This document shows, in pieces, positions 26,201 to 35,802 of a DNA stretch of 64,000 nucleotides. Each line of letters opens with the position of its first letter. The first letter of the stretch is position 1. Origin of the DNA: Liolophura sinensis (lineage: Eukaryota > Mollusca > Polyplacophora > Chitonida > Chitonidae); the NCBI RefSeq assembly GCF_032854445.1, contig NC_088306.1, positions 30,415,764 to 30,479,763 of the forward strand, read 5' to 3'. The translations under genes and the position numbers were made by a program. The notes beneath the pieces are model-generated. The model was not told where the DNA came from. It searched no databases and saw nothing but the letters and a program-made list of their open reading frames with translations.

Positions 26201-29200
26201 CCTTTCCGATTACGTTTTGTGGGCTAAATGAAACACATTTTTCATTTATTGCAACAGAACAATGTACATTTCATCTCGGACGGAGTAAGTCTTGACCAGT
26301 GACGACTAATGAATTGTAATTGACACCACTTTATTTTTTCTACCTAATTCTGCTTAAGCCATGGTCCCGAGGGGCGTGTTATTTGCTACCATATAAGCGT
26401 TTACATGAAACGTTTTTAAAAAGTCCTAACCGTGGTAAGCTGACAAGTGACGCATTTCATCCGTTACTTGTGACCATCTTGTCAACAGTAACACTGTCGC
26501 CGCCATCGCCCTGACTTCGCTGGACGCATTTTTATATGTCAACACTGCACAGGAAGAGGTTTCCTCTATGCCTGTATCGGATTTGTATATAACCCCACAG
26601 GAGAAAGTATGTAGAATAGAGAAATTCATGACCCTTTTATAGCTTGTATTAAGAACTGACCAGTTGGTCGTCTACACGTTGGTTTATCTGTATTTGATCG
26701 GACAATTCTTTTTAAAATAATTTATTTGGTATCTGGAAATGATTAGAACTTTGCTTTTCATTCATTTATTCATCGTTTTATTCTGGACTACACTATTGCA
26801 TAGTCCAATATTGCATACGTAAAAACAATGGAATTGTTCATCCTCATTCAGTGGTTACGTACTTTCTGTCGTATGCATGCGTTAATCCAGTTAACCCATA
26901 CTTAAAACAGCGTTTTGTTCCTGCATGTGTTTCATCGCATATGCCACCTCTGCCCGTACATAGGTGCATTATGCGTACGCCGATTCATGTACTGCTGTTT
27001 ACATTTGTGTACCCTCAGCAACTTTGACAGTTGGTCATTTAGACCAGGTTATTATATTTCCGAAAGGCAGCTGATGACTATTGAACTATAGAAAGAACAT
27101 CGATGTCATGCAAACGTCAAGAGTTCTTGAAAGAAAACTGGCAGGAGTATGTTACGTGCAAAGGCAATTAGACCTAAAGAACAGGCTTTCTTCTGTAAAC
27201 CTAGTAAGCAAATACTCTGACAGGCCGATAATAAAAACCAAACTACTGGGCCAAGTGACAGATGTAGGGGCTGGTAAATAGTGAAACAAAACAGTTAGCA
27301 AAAAAGTCTTTCAGCGGCGGAGTGCGGTAAGGAGAGCCCTTAGTCCCGCGGTTAAAATAAAAATATAATTGCCCCGGTCTATAGCGTCACAAAAATCATG
27401 CTAGGTAAACCAAGATTAATGTTTGTATTTGTTTAACGATGAAAAGCCAGCAATAACTGCGGGTGTCAAAAAACTGAAATGTCATCAATAAATATCTGGA
27501 TACAGTTACGCCGGTATCTCTCGCCGCTAGGCGCTGTTTGTATATGTGTGTATATCTATGTATATGTACTACATTAAGGTGTGAAGTATATTATAGAGAA
27601 CTCGGTGGAGGTATTTACTGTTATCCAGTACAAATAGTCATGGGACTTCCTAGATCACTATCACTAATGTTAATGAATGTCTCGTGCATGATTCTAGAAG
27701 AAGGTATGATATATGCGGCCTGAAAAATAAGGAGGCTCTAAGTCAATAATCGCAAGGCCAATTCCCAAAACGACGCACAACACGTCTCACGTGGGCTATG
27801 ATGAATAAATTAGCCTCCGAGCATCTTACTTAAGAAAATGTCGTGGCTTGGGATCGAAAAGTTCTTTTTTAAATAATTTATTTCGTGTCTGGAAATGCTC
27901 AGAGCTTTGCCTTTCATTCATTCGTTCATTGTTTTATTCTGGACTACACTACTGTATACGTCCAATATTGCATACGTAAAAACAATGGAATTGTTCATTC
28001 TCATTCAGTGGTTACGTAGTTTCTGTAGTATGCATGCGTTAATCCAGTCAACCCATACTTAAAACAGTGTTTTGTGTAAACAACTAATTTTGCATATTTT
28101 TCAAAGACACTTTATTGTAAACTTTTGATCCGTGCTGGTTCTGTTTTCTCGTCACGTTTTCCCATCACTCAGTTTGGTTTGGGAATGTCCCCTTTGCAGG
28201 TAAAGGCGTTGTGTATGTTTTCTTATATTTTTCAAAGACACTTTATGGTAAACTTTTGATCCGTGCTGGTTCTGTTTTCTCGTCACGTTTTCCCATCACT
28301 CAGTTTGGTTTGGGAATTTCCACTTTGCAGGTAAAGGCGTTGTGTATGTTTTCTTTTAACAAGATACATGTAATAAACGGGTAGAATATGTTATGTGTCT
28401 GCCCCCAAAAATATTGTCTTTGTTGTGTACTTGCTGCCAACACACACGTTGTGGTCAACCAGTACATTCATGTACATTTTTGAAAAACAAACGATTTCAC
28501 GTTTTATTAATTTATGAATGAAAAGGAAGTTTCGAAACAAGCGTAAAAAGTCCTACACAAATAAAGGAACCTTTTGTTTTCAGGGGCTTTCAGAGACATT
28601 TGAATTTGTGGGTTTTAAACAAAATATGGAAATTGAACATGGACATCACTTGTTGTGTTTGGGGATTATAATTACTAAAAGATAAACAATTGGATCTATA
28701 TAGATAATTTGATAATTTCAGCGTAAAATTTTATAATTAAATATGTATAATTTCAATATGGTTACTGTTTCTTAAAAATGAGATTCACGTTTTCACTCCT
28801 TTACTTTTTCAGGTTTGGTTTCAAAACCGACGAGCGAAATGGCGCAAAAAGGAAAGAGCGGAGGGAGATCTCCACCCAGGCCATTTTCTTCCCAGAAGGC
28901 CGTCTTCCAGTCAACATTGCTGTGCACCGGGAGGGCTGCAACTCGATGCATCTCCTCTATGGCCTCTGGGATCAAACACGTTTACTCTTCACACACCTTT
29001 GTCAAGCAGGAACGGGACATTAACTTCTAATCGTGGTCTGAGTCCGTTGGCTAGACAGGGGACCAGCTCGGAAGCTGCCTTCCGGCCATCAATCACATGG
29101 CCTCTGTGGTCACGCATGTCAACAACATCCGGGTCTTATAATGCTTACAACGCGTTGGCATGGCAACACTTTCTGGCTCCGTTCACAGGGCACGGTCGTC

Positions 29201-29382
29201 TTGGAATTAAAGATACTTCCATGTCTATGGGGTTTCCATACACAGGTTACTTTGGAAGTGATTTTCACTTTACCAAACCAAACCATGGAATTTTTTGTTC
29301 TTCTGACCAGAGGACGCCCAAAAACTGGAGTTATTCCCCTTCTTTGAAAATAAAAGACAGTTTGAAAAGTCTTCCCGTTTAG
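20223..29382 (+). CDS. Aristaless-related (Arx/Alx/Pph13-type) paired-like homeobox transcription factor
   Basis: Complete three-exon gene of 277 residues: exons 20223-20440, 20988-21033, 28813-29382. Introns are GT-AG and phases agree; an in-frame TAA lies four codons upstream of the ATG. The homeodomain is residues 43-102. Helix 3 contains [10 protein letters not shown] with Gln at position 50, the paired-like class; it also has [15 protein letters not shown] and DLTEARVQ. By eye it is about 80% identical to Arx. The first intron splits homeodomain codon 31 in phase 2 and the second falls between positions 46 and 47. This leaves a 46 bp middle exon, as I recall for vertebrate ARX. No paired domain, octapeptide or C-terminal OAR motif is visible. 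The rest of the protein is Ser/Gly/Pro-rich and short for an Arx. Alternatives are Alx, Pph13 or a lineage-specific paired-like gene. It presumably acts in the nucleus as a developmental regulator. Confidence 0.9.
20500..20642 (+). mobile_element. SINE family 1 fragment in homeobox intron 1
   Basis: The 3' half of the element: 'cctcccaccacaatgctggc', 'gtaagtgaaatatac', 'gctgtaaaacacc' and a degenerate tail. A further worn copy may lie at 20820-20925 (cctcacggcac, attgagtatggcgttgaaac). Confidence 0.7.
21470..21722 (+). mobile_element. SINE family 1, near full-length, in homeobox intron 2
   Basis: Starts in the worn tRNA-like head (gttagcacgcc) and continues through 'gcggtcgatgtgagttcatg' (box B region), 'gcggatggtcgagggtttcc', 'gtaatgttggccgccgtcg', 'gaaatattcttgagtacggc' and a tail of caatgaaataaatcaatac. 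It aligns by eye along the whole length of the copy at 55325-55594. Confidence 0.75.
22117..22542. repeat. 75 bp minisatellite in homeobox intron 2
   Basis: Nearly six copies of a 75 bp unit. The first four are essentially identical, while the fifth and the partial sixth differ (cgtgactctacatcgtatc; tatatcacatc). Each unit carries the palindromes ggtatacc and actatg-ttcc-catagt. Since 75 is a multiple of 3 and the unit lacks stops in several frames, ORFs of 122-176 codons appear on both strands. These are by-products inside an intron. Confidence 0.93.
22543..23654. other. Homeobox intron 2, no feature seen
   Basis: AT-rich unique-looking intron sequence with no exon or repeat recognised. Confidence 0.4.
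23655..23775 (-). repeat. Dispersed repeat R1, fragment
   Basis: The reverse complement shows 'gaacagttagaataaaaccc' and 'actgtcgtaactgctctggt', the two best-kept modules of the dispersed family seen at 29505, 50590 and 55609. Confidence 0.55.
24040..24224. repeat. 29 bp tandem array in homeobox intron 2
   Basis: Six copies of a 29 bp unit (gatttttgttacatctgttg, then ataaaagac) with a few substitutions. A separate (GT)n/G11 tract follows at about 24307-24330. Confidence 0.88.
24510..24735. other. GC-rich island in homeobox intron 2
   Basis: A distinctly GC-rich block in AT-rich intron DNA, with a repeated 'gagggtaggct' motif (24531 and 24621) and C-rich runs (cactccaccccccag). It could be an intronic regulatory element or an old mobile element; the sequence does not decide. 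Confidence 0.3.
25125..25260 (+). mobile_element. SINE family 2 copy in homeobox intron 2
   Basis: Box-B-like 'cgggttcaatcccggcttcg', then gcagggaattt and 'ggggccttggtgacaataag', as in the copies at 15185 and 18868. A tail ending in caatcaaataaataaataaa is found at 25482-25553, so the 23 bp array at 25263-25404 may sit inside the element. Confidence 0.5.
25263..25404. repeat. 23 bp tandem array in homeobox intron 2
   Basis: Six copies of ggccggtggcatgcacatct plus 'gta' or 'gaa'; three of one type are followed by three of the other. The motif gcatgc is a 6 bp palindrome in every unit. Confidence 0.92.
25565..26329. other. Homeobox intron 2, no feature seen
   Basis: AT-rich unique-looking intron sequence; no exon recognised. 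Confidence 0.4.
26330..26515 (+). repeat. Dispersed repeat R1 copy
   Basis: Contains 'ctaattctgcttaagccatg', a diverged middle with 'agctgacaagtgacgcattt', and 'taacactgtcgccgccatcg', in the same order as copies at 50590 and 55609. Confidence 0.5.
26705..26925. repeat. Local duplication, copy 1 (partner 27860-28080)
   Basis: About 220 bp repeated 1157 bp downstream in the same intron: tttattctggactacacta, 'tccaatattgcatacgtaaa', 'ggaattgttcat' and 'gcatgcgttaatccagt'. The two copies differ by scattered substitutions, so the duplication is old. Confidence 0.85.
26926..27859. other. Homeobox intron 2 between duplicated segments
   Basis: Unique-looking intron sequence; small ORFs only, with no splice context. 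Confidence 0.4.
27860..28080. repeat. Local duplication, copy 2 (partner 26705-26925)
   Basis: Second copy of the segment described at 26705, direct orientation, offset 1157 bp. Confidence 0.85.
28094..28357. repeat. 131 bp tandem duplication carrying a splice-like motif
   Basis: Two copies, offset 131 bp, starting at 'tttttcaaagacacttta'. Each ends with a pyrimidine-rich 'ctttgcag|gtaaag' (junctions 28199/28200 and 28330/28331), a 3' splice site directly followed by a 5' splice site. It lies 0.5-0.7 kb before homeobox exon 3. Confidence 0.85.
28358..28812. other. 3' end of homeobox intron 2
   Basis: AT-rich intron sequence ending in the acceptor tttactttttcag before exon 3. Nothing else recognised. 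Confidence 0.5.
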
Positions 29383-29493
29383 TTAGCAACACGAAATTGA
29401 CTTTTGACAACTAAACATTTTGATGTCTGGAATCCTATTCTTCATTATATCCTTCAAATGACTTATTTTCATGTAAACTTCGATGCAAAAAGT

Positions 29494-29499
29494 AATAAA
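29494..29499 (+). terminator. Polyadenylation signal of the homeobox gene
   Basis: First AATAAA after the stop codon, 112 bp downstream. A second candidate is at about 29713 (ctaataaattg), inside a dispersed repeat; using it would put repeat sequence in the 3' UTR. Confidence 0.5.
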
Positions 29500-29504
29500 C
29501 CTTA

Positions 29505-29960
29505 AAAAGGTATTTCTTACCACACTGTCGTCTCTGCTCTGGTTTTTACTCTCTATGCTGTCCGTAATTATATTGTATTCCTGCACAAACCAGGATTCTG
29601 CTAATGGACTAAACATCCCTGAGGCCTGGTGCCTTTGCCTTGTTTTAATGTTATTGTATGTTAAATGTGATGACAACACAGCATTTTGCGTATTTATAGG
29701 CCAGAGACGTCTAATAAATTGCAGTTAACATTGCTGCATTTTTTACATCATTCTGTTTAAGCCATAGTGCTAAAGGGTGTCCCGTTTGCCATTATTTAAA
29801 CATTTACTTGAACAGTTACAATAAAACCCAAACTCAGGTCAACTGACGAGGCTGTATTTCACCGGTTACATGTGTTCAGATGCCAGTTGTCCCACTGTTG
29901 CCGCTGCTCTGGTTTATCTCTCTGGTCTGTAAGTCTTTTATTATATTATATGGTGTCTTA
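29505..29960 (+). repeat. Dispersed repeat R1, long copy just after the homeobox gene
   Basis: Modules in order: 'cactgtcgtctctgctctgg' with tttactctctatgctgt; 'aaccaggattctgctaatgg' with 'gcattttgcg' and 'agacgtctaataaatt'; 'ttctgtttaagccatagtgc' with 'gaacagttacaataaaaccc'; and again 'cactgttgccgctgctctgg'. The same order is seen at 56285-56620. It overlaps or abuts the 3' UTR of the homeobox gene. Confidence 0.6.
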
Positions 29961-30285
29961 TTGTACTATGTCGCCCATTCGCACACCCTCCAAATAAAGC
30001 TGTTCGCGTTTAAATATTGGATACCCTGACACTGCCAAGGAGATAAAGCATACACAGCAGAGAGTCGATCCGTGCTTATCCGCAAAATATAAAGCATTTG
30101 TTCCACAGTGACTTATGTCGCACATATTATGACATCAAACCTTTCACAAAATTTGTAGTTCGTAAATATAATCATCCAGACATGTGTTTAAAGCTGCGGC
30201 GTTTGTGGCAATCCAGAGAGTATCTAAGCAATGCAGCACTCCGATGGATCTCGGCTCGTCTAGGTTATAAAACCTAACGATGCAG
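29961..30285. other. Intergenic, no feature seen
   Basis: No gene, RNA or repeat recognised. Confidence 0.4.
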
Positions 30286-30665
30286 ACGGTTACAGGCTGA
30301 AACATACGATTAAAAGTTGAAACATAGGGTCCTAGACTGAAAGAGAGAGAGACATAGGTGGAAATATGTGGTTGCAGGCTAAACCATGCGATTGGCTGAA
30401 CACGAGGCCACTCTCTGAAAAACAGAGCCACAGAGCCACACTGAAACATAGGTTCACTGGCTAGAACAGTTGGCCACAGGCATAAACGTAGGTTCACAGG
30501 TTAGAACACTGGGCCACAGGCAGAAACATAGGTTCAAAGGTTAGGAAACTGGGTCAGGCAAAAACATAGGTTCACTGGCTAGAACACTGGGTCACAGGCA
30601 GAAACATAGGTTTACAGGCTAGAACACTGGGTCACAGGCAGAAACATAGGTTTACAGGCTAGAAA
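30286..30665. repeat. 40 bp tandem array with a degenerate left part
   Basis: About six 40 bp units from 30440 on (aaacataggttcacaggcta, then gaacactgggtcacaggcag). Before that, 30286-30439 holds worn units built on 'ggctgaaacata'. A minus-strand ORF of 117 codons across it is a by-product. Confidence 0.8.
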
Positions 30666-30984
30666 GCTGATATTTTTCTTACTAGCTGAACTGACAGAGA
30701 GATGAATTCTTTCAAAAAATATTGTGATCTCAAAATGTACATGTATATTGACTGACTATTCTTAACATCATATGAAACATTCGCGTTGATTGACTTAATT
30801 CATATTATCAAATGAAAATTATGTGACTGTTTTTATCCTTATGATCAAATGGAATATGTGCGCTGAGTGACATTTTTCTCTTCATCGACAAATTGAATGG
30901 TTGTATTATTCATTTAAATTCAATAAAGCGCAAGTAAGGTACATTTTGACTTTTGCACTTGTTTTGTATATACCTTAAGCCCCC
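30666..30984. other. Intergenic, no feature seen
   Basis: AT-rich sequence without recognised features. Confidence 0.4.
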
Positions 30985-31772
30985 AACTTCATGTCCACTT
31001 AATTGTATGTCTTACGACCACTCGTGTAAAACTGCCTCCGAACATCATGTCCACTTAATTGTGTGTCTTACGACCACTCGTGTAAAACTGCCTCCGAACA
31101 TCATGTCCACTTAATTGTGTGTCTTACGACCACTCGTGTAAAACTGCCTCCGAAATTCAGGTCCACTTAATTGTGTGTCTTACGACCACTCGGGTAAAAC
31201 TACCTCCGAACATCATGTCCACTTAATTGTGTGTCTTACGACCACTCGTGTAAAACTGCCTCCGAACATCATGTCCACTTAATTGTGTGTCTTACGACCA
31301 CTCGTGTAAAACTGCCTCCGAATTTCATGTCCATTTAATTGTGTGTCTTACGACCACTCGGGTAAAACTGCCTCCGAACATCATGTCCACTTAATTGTGT
31401 GTCTTACGACCACTCGTGTAAAACTGCCTCCGAAGTTCATTTCCACTTAATTGTGTGTCTTACGACCATCGTGCAAAACTACCTCCGAAGTTCATGTCCA
31501 CTTAATTGTGTGTCTTACGACCACTCGTGTAAAACTGCCTCCGAACATCATGTCCACTTAATTGTGTGCCTTACGACGACTCGTGTAAAACTACCTCCGA
31601 TCATCATGTCCACTTAATTGTGTGTCTTACGACCACTCGTGTAAAACTACCTCCGAAGTTCATGTCCACTTAATTGTGTGTCTTACGACCATCGTGTAAA
31701 ACTACCTCCGAAGTTCATGTCCACTTAATTGTGTGCCTTACGACCACTCGTGTAAAACTACCTCCGAAGGCA
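30985..31772. repeat. 56 bp minisatellite
   Basis: About 14 copies of a 56 bp unit (gtccacttaattgtgtgtct, tacgaccactcgtgtaaaac, tgcctccgaacatcat), with subtypes acatca, agttca and atttca at the junction. Confidence 0.94.
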
Positions 31773-32099
31773 TGAACATGTCTTTCACTGAGCTCAGGCT
31801 TAATGTTCACTTGTGCATGTATCCTTAGCTTTACATTTGAATTTAAATTTTGATTTTTAACTTTGACATGAAAGTTGTTTTAACGAATTTGAACCCGGTT
31901 AGACTGTGTCTCACTTGATCAATGGACATCGTCTTGACCTCAGGGCCCGATCTCATTTAACCAATTATTCATTGTCCTTTGTCAATTAACGATGACAACC
32001 GTTTATCTTTGTATGGTTATCTCGTTATGCCACCGATTTTATATGTATTATGTACCGCCATATACAACAATGCTGTTCTAAGATTGAGTAAAATAACTT

Positions 32100-32262
32100 C
32101 AACCCTGCGCCGGCCGTACGTGGGAAGGTCTGTCAGCAGCCAGCGGATGGACGTGGGTTTTCCCCGGGCTCTGCCCGGTTTCCACCTACCGTAATGCTGG
32201 CCGCATTAAGTGAAATATTCTTGAGTACGGCCTAAACACCAGTCAAATAAATAAATAATCTC
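32100..32262 (+). mobile_element. SINE family 1, 5'-truncated copy
   Basis: Starts at 'ggccgtacgtgggaaggtct', runs through 'gcggatggacgtgggttttc', 'cgtaatgctggccgc', 'gaaatattcttgagtacggc' and the tail 'caaataaataaata'. Confidence 0.8.
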
Positions 32263-32787
32263 GTTTCGTAATGAAGGAAATCTTTGTATAGGCAACCAGA
32301 GTTGTTCCCCTTCTCACGTGTTTTGGCCGTATAACCAGGAGTATATTTTTTATTTAGCTCGGGAGAGGTCTAATAAAAAATATATCATAAGAGCATTAGT
32401 GTAATAACAGGATGTAATAGCAAAAGTGATATTACACTGTACGAACTGTAATTGTTGCCGTTATTTGAGGTTTGCTGGTCGTATTATCACAGGTTGGGTC
32501 ATCAAACCGTACCAATGACTGTAGCGGCTTCTCACTAGAATAATGGCAACAAATACCATACTATAAGTAATGGCAAAGTTTTATTTCTTTAAGAAACGGG
32601 GCCTAACTGATATACAAAAACATTTCAAGACTTCTTTGAATACAGGAAAAGTATAGGAAGAATTTGTTTTAAGAAAACAAGAGATCGACGCGATAGATGG
32701 ACTGGTTAAGGAGCAATTCACTGGGGTGATCCGTTTTCTTCTTCCAGTTAAATCTCCTGCTGCTTTTGGTTAGGAGGTATTTCTCAA
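32263..32787. other. Intergenic, no feature seen
   Basis: AT-rich sequence, no gene or repeat recognised. Confidence 0.4.
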
Positions 32788-33064
32788 GCACTTGGCGGAG
32801 AGAAGTGGTTTACACCTGGATGAGGGAGGTGGTTCACACTTGGCAGAGGAAGGTGGTTTGCACCTGGCAGACAGAGGTGGTTTGCACCTGGCAGATGAGG
32901 CTGGTTTGCATCTAGCAGAGCACGATGGTTTGCACCTGGCTGAGGGAAGGGATTTACACCTGGCAGATGTGGCTGGTTTGCATCTAGCAGAGCACGATGG
33001 TTTGCACCTGGCTGAGGGAGGTGATTTAGACCTGGCAGAAAGAGGTGGTTTGTAACTGGCAGAT

Positions 33065-33262
33065 ATTATTTATTTATTTATTATTTATTTATTTGATTTA
33101 CGCCGTACTCCAGAATATTTCACTTATACGACGGTGGCCAGCATTATGGTGAGTGGAAACCGGGCACAGCCCGGGGGAAAACCACGACTATCCGCACGTT
33201 GCTGACAGACCTTCCCACATACGGCCGGAGAGGAAGCCAGCATGAGCTGGACGCAACTGGCA
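33065..33262 (-). mobile_element. SINE family 1 copy inside the 24 bp array (first)
   Basis: Seen on the + strand as ttatttatttgatttacgcc, gtactccagaatatttcac, 'ggccagcattatggtgag', 'cgggggaaaaccacgac' and 'gccagcatgagctggac'. It is truncated at the box B region. Confidence 0.85.
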
Positions 33263-33481
33263 ATTGAGGCTGGATTGCATCTAGCAGAGCACAGTGGTTT
33301 GCACCTGGCTGAGGAAGGTGATTTACACCTGGCAGATGAGACTGGTTTGCACCTGGCAGAGCGAGATGGTTTGCACCTGGCAAGCGGAGGTGGTTTATAC
33401 CTGGCAGAGGGAGGTGGTATGCACCTGGCAGAGGGAGGTGATTTAGACCTGGCAGAAAGAGGTGGTTTGTAACTGGCAGAT

Positions 33482-33680
33482 ATTATTTATTTATTTATTA
33501 TTTATTTATTTGATTTACGCCGTACTCCAGAATATTTCACTTATACGACGGTGGCCAGCATTATGGTGAGTGGAAACCGGGCACAGCCCGGGGGAAAACC
33601 ACGACTATCCGCACGTTGCTGACAGACCTTCCCACATACGGCCGGAGAGGAAGCCAGCATGAGCTGGACGCAACTGGCAA
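33482..33680 (-). mobile_element. SINE family 1 copy inside the 24 bp array (second)
   Basis: Virtually identical to the copy 417 bp upstream, including its truncation point and adjoining array units. This indicates copying by DNA duplication, not a second insertion. Confidence 0.85.
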
Positions 33681-34594
33681 TTGAGGCTGGATTGCATCTA
33701 GCAGAGCACAGTGGTTTGCACCTGGCTGAGGAAGGTGATTTACACCTGGCAGATGAGACTGGTTTGCACCTGGCAGAGCGAGATGGTTTGCACCTGGCAA
33801 GCGGAGGTGGTTTATACCTGGCAGAGGGAGGTGGTATGCACCTGGCAGAGGGAGGTGGTATGCACCTGGCAGAGGGAGGTGGTATGCACCTGGCAGAGGG
33901 AGGTGGATACACCTGGCAGAACGGGCTTGTTTGCACCTGGCAGAGGGAGATGGTTTACACCTGGCAGATGAGGCTGGTTTACACCTAGTAGTGGAATGGT
34001 TTATACCTGGCAGAGGGAGGTGGCTACACCTGGCAGACAGGGCTGGTTTGCACCTGGCAGATGAGGCTGGTTTACACCTAGTAGTGGAATGGTTTATACC
34101 TGGCAGAGAGAGATAGTTTACACCTGGCAGAAGCGGGGGGGGTGGGATAGTTTGCACCTGCCAGGGGGAGTTGGGAGAAAGTTTACAACTGACAGAGGCA
34201 CCTGCTTTGAACCTGACAAAGGGAGGTAGTTTACACCTGGCTGAGTGAGGTGGCTCACACCTGGCAGAGGGAGCTGGTTAACACTTAGCAGAGTGAGGTA
34301 GTTTACACCTGGTAGAGGGACGAGGCTCACACCTGGTAGTGGGAAGTGGTTTGCACTTGGCAGAGGGAGCTGGTTTACACCTGGCGGAGGGAGGTGATTT
34401 ACGCCTGGCATCGGGAGATGTACACCTAGCAGAAGGAGCTGGTTAACACGTGGCAAAATGAGGTAAAACACCTAGCAGAGAGAGCTGGTTTATACCTGAC
34501 AGAAGAGACTGGTTTACACCTAGCGGAAGGGGCTGGTTTGCACCTGGCAGAGGGAGGTATACACCTAGCAGAGAGAGCCGGTTTACACCTGTTT

Positions 34595-34750
34595 CCCCCA
34601 GTTTCACAAAGTGGCGTACAGCATTTCTCTTACATTTTCATTTCTCGTACGATATTTTGTATGTCAGTAGGCCTATCACCGTACAATTTCCGTACCATAT
34701 GAGCGATTGTCGTACATGTAGGCCTACGACATCTTTGTGAAACTGAGCCC
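34595..34750. mobile_element. MITE-like element with terminal inverted repeats
   Basis: About 150 bp bounded by cagtttcacaaag (34599-34611) and its exact reverse complement ctttgtgaaactg (34733-34745). The inner ends are also partly inverted (ggcgtac and gtaggcctacgac). It has no coding capacity. A target-site duplication could not be settled by eye. It borders the end of the 24 bp array. Confidence 0.7.
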
Positions 34751-35802
34751 CATCGACGAAAGCCAATTAAAAAAACAAGAAGCCAGATTCTTATGTTAAT
34801 TTTTTTGTCAATCCATGTAAGTAATCTGCATGACAGAGTAGACTTTGACGAGGTTAGACTGATTTTTATGATAAAAAATATGATAATCCGTGCTGCAGAT
34901 AAGGGGCGTACGATATACGCCCGAAGATTTATGTGTACTCCTGAGTTCCCGAAAGCTGACGCACATGCGAGATTTAAAGCAGACAGTCCAGTCAAAATCA
35001 AAAGTAAATCTCGATGTGCTCCACCATATGTTAGTTTTCAGATACCGAATGCTACAACAAACGCCCCTGTGTCACCATCCACAGCCGTAGAGAATTATTA
35101 CCGCGATGTTTGTCTTTGTGACATTCTCGAGTGTTTGCCATGAATAAGATGTAGAAAAGGGTTAAAAATGGTCTTTTGGGTTACTGTACTGCACAAAATT
35201 AACCTAATATCGCTCCCAAATGCCTGATTTCAATTCCCCACGTCAGTAAAGTCTGTAATGTTAAAGTATCACCGAGGGTCCAGCTTTTGACATATACATG
35301 TAACATTGCGTAAAGAGAGAAGGTTATGCAGTGAAATAAAAAATACCATGAGAACAGCGACAATATATTCACAAAAACACTTCAAATTTGTACTATATAC
35401 TGCCAATAATTAAAGTACAAAATAATAAATTGTTGTCTTCTAATGTACATTTGAATTCAGCTTATATCCCCAACCGTTTATCATGCTTCGGCCCAAAGAC
35501 GGCAGTTGTTAACAAGTTGTACGGACCAAGAAATGTTTAGACAGGTAAATCAAAATTTAGCTGTAGCATCAGACAGGTTACCATGGAAAAAATAATACTG
35601 CAGCCCCTGCTAACAAACACAAGGAATGAAAAGTACAGAATAAAATTGTCAATGAGTGAGTTGTTGAAATAAACCTCACACAGGCTGATCCGAAATAAAT
35701 AAATGTATTAACTTCATTCAAATCCATTCGTCTTGCGGAATAGCTAATATACTTACTTTATTCTAGATTGCTATGACATAAATTTTGGGCAATTTACATG
35801 TA
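34751..35802. other. Intergenic, no feature seen
   Basis: A 116-codon ORF at 34793-35143 shows no recognisable domain, repeat relation or splice context and is left uncalled. Confidence 0.4.

Larger units (their letters stand above)
32788..34590. repeat. 24 bp minisatellite interrupted by two SINE copies
   Basis: Roughly 55-60 copies of a 24 bp unit (ggtggtttgcacctggcaga plus ggga and variants). A SINE family 1 piece sits in it twice, at 33065-33262 and 33482-33680. Both SINE and flanking units repeat at an exact 417 bp offset, so a SINE-containing block was duplicated as part of the array. The 24 bp period gives octapeptide-repeat ORFs (GLHLAEGG; up to 198 codons on the minus strand). They run through the SINE and end at random, so they are not called coding. 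Confidence 0.93.

Noticed and set aside
20223-29382. Identification of the homeobox gene as Shox, suggested by linkage to RSRC1
   Set aside because: The homeodomain has Trp at position 56 and Arx-like helices 1-2, whereas Shox proteins keep Cys at 56 and different helix 2 residues.
33561-34157. 198-codon minus-strand ORF and plus-strand octapeptide-repeat ORFs in the 24 bp array
   Set aside because: The period is divisible by 3, and the reading frame runs through a SINE insertion, so it cannot be a conserved protein.
34793-35143. 116-codon ORF as a gene
   Set aside because: No recognisable motif. Overlapping ORFs on the other strand and in another frame are of similar quality.
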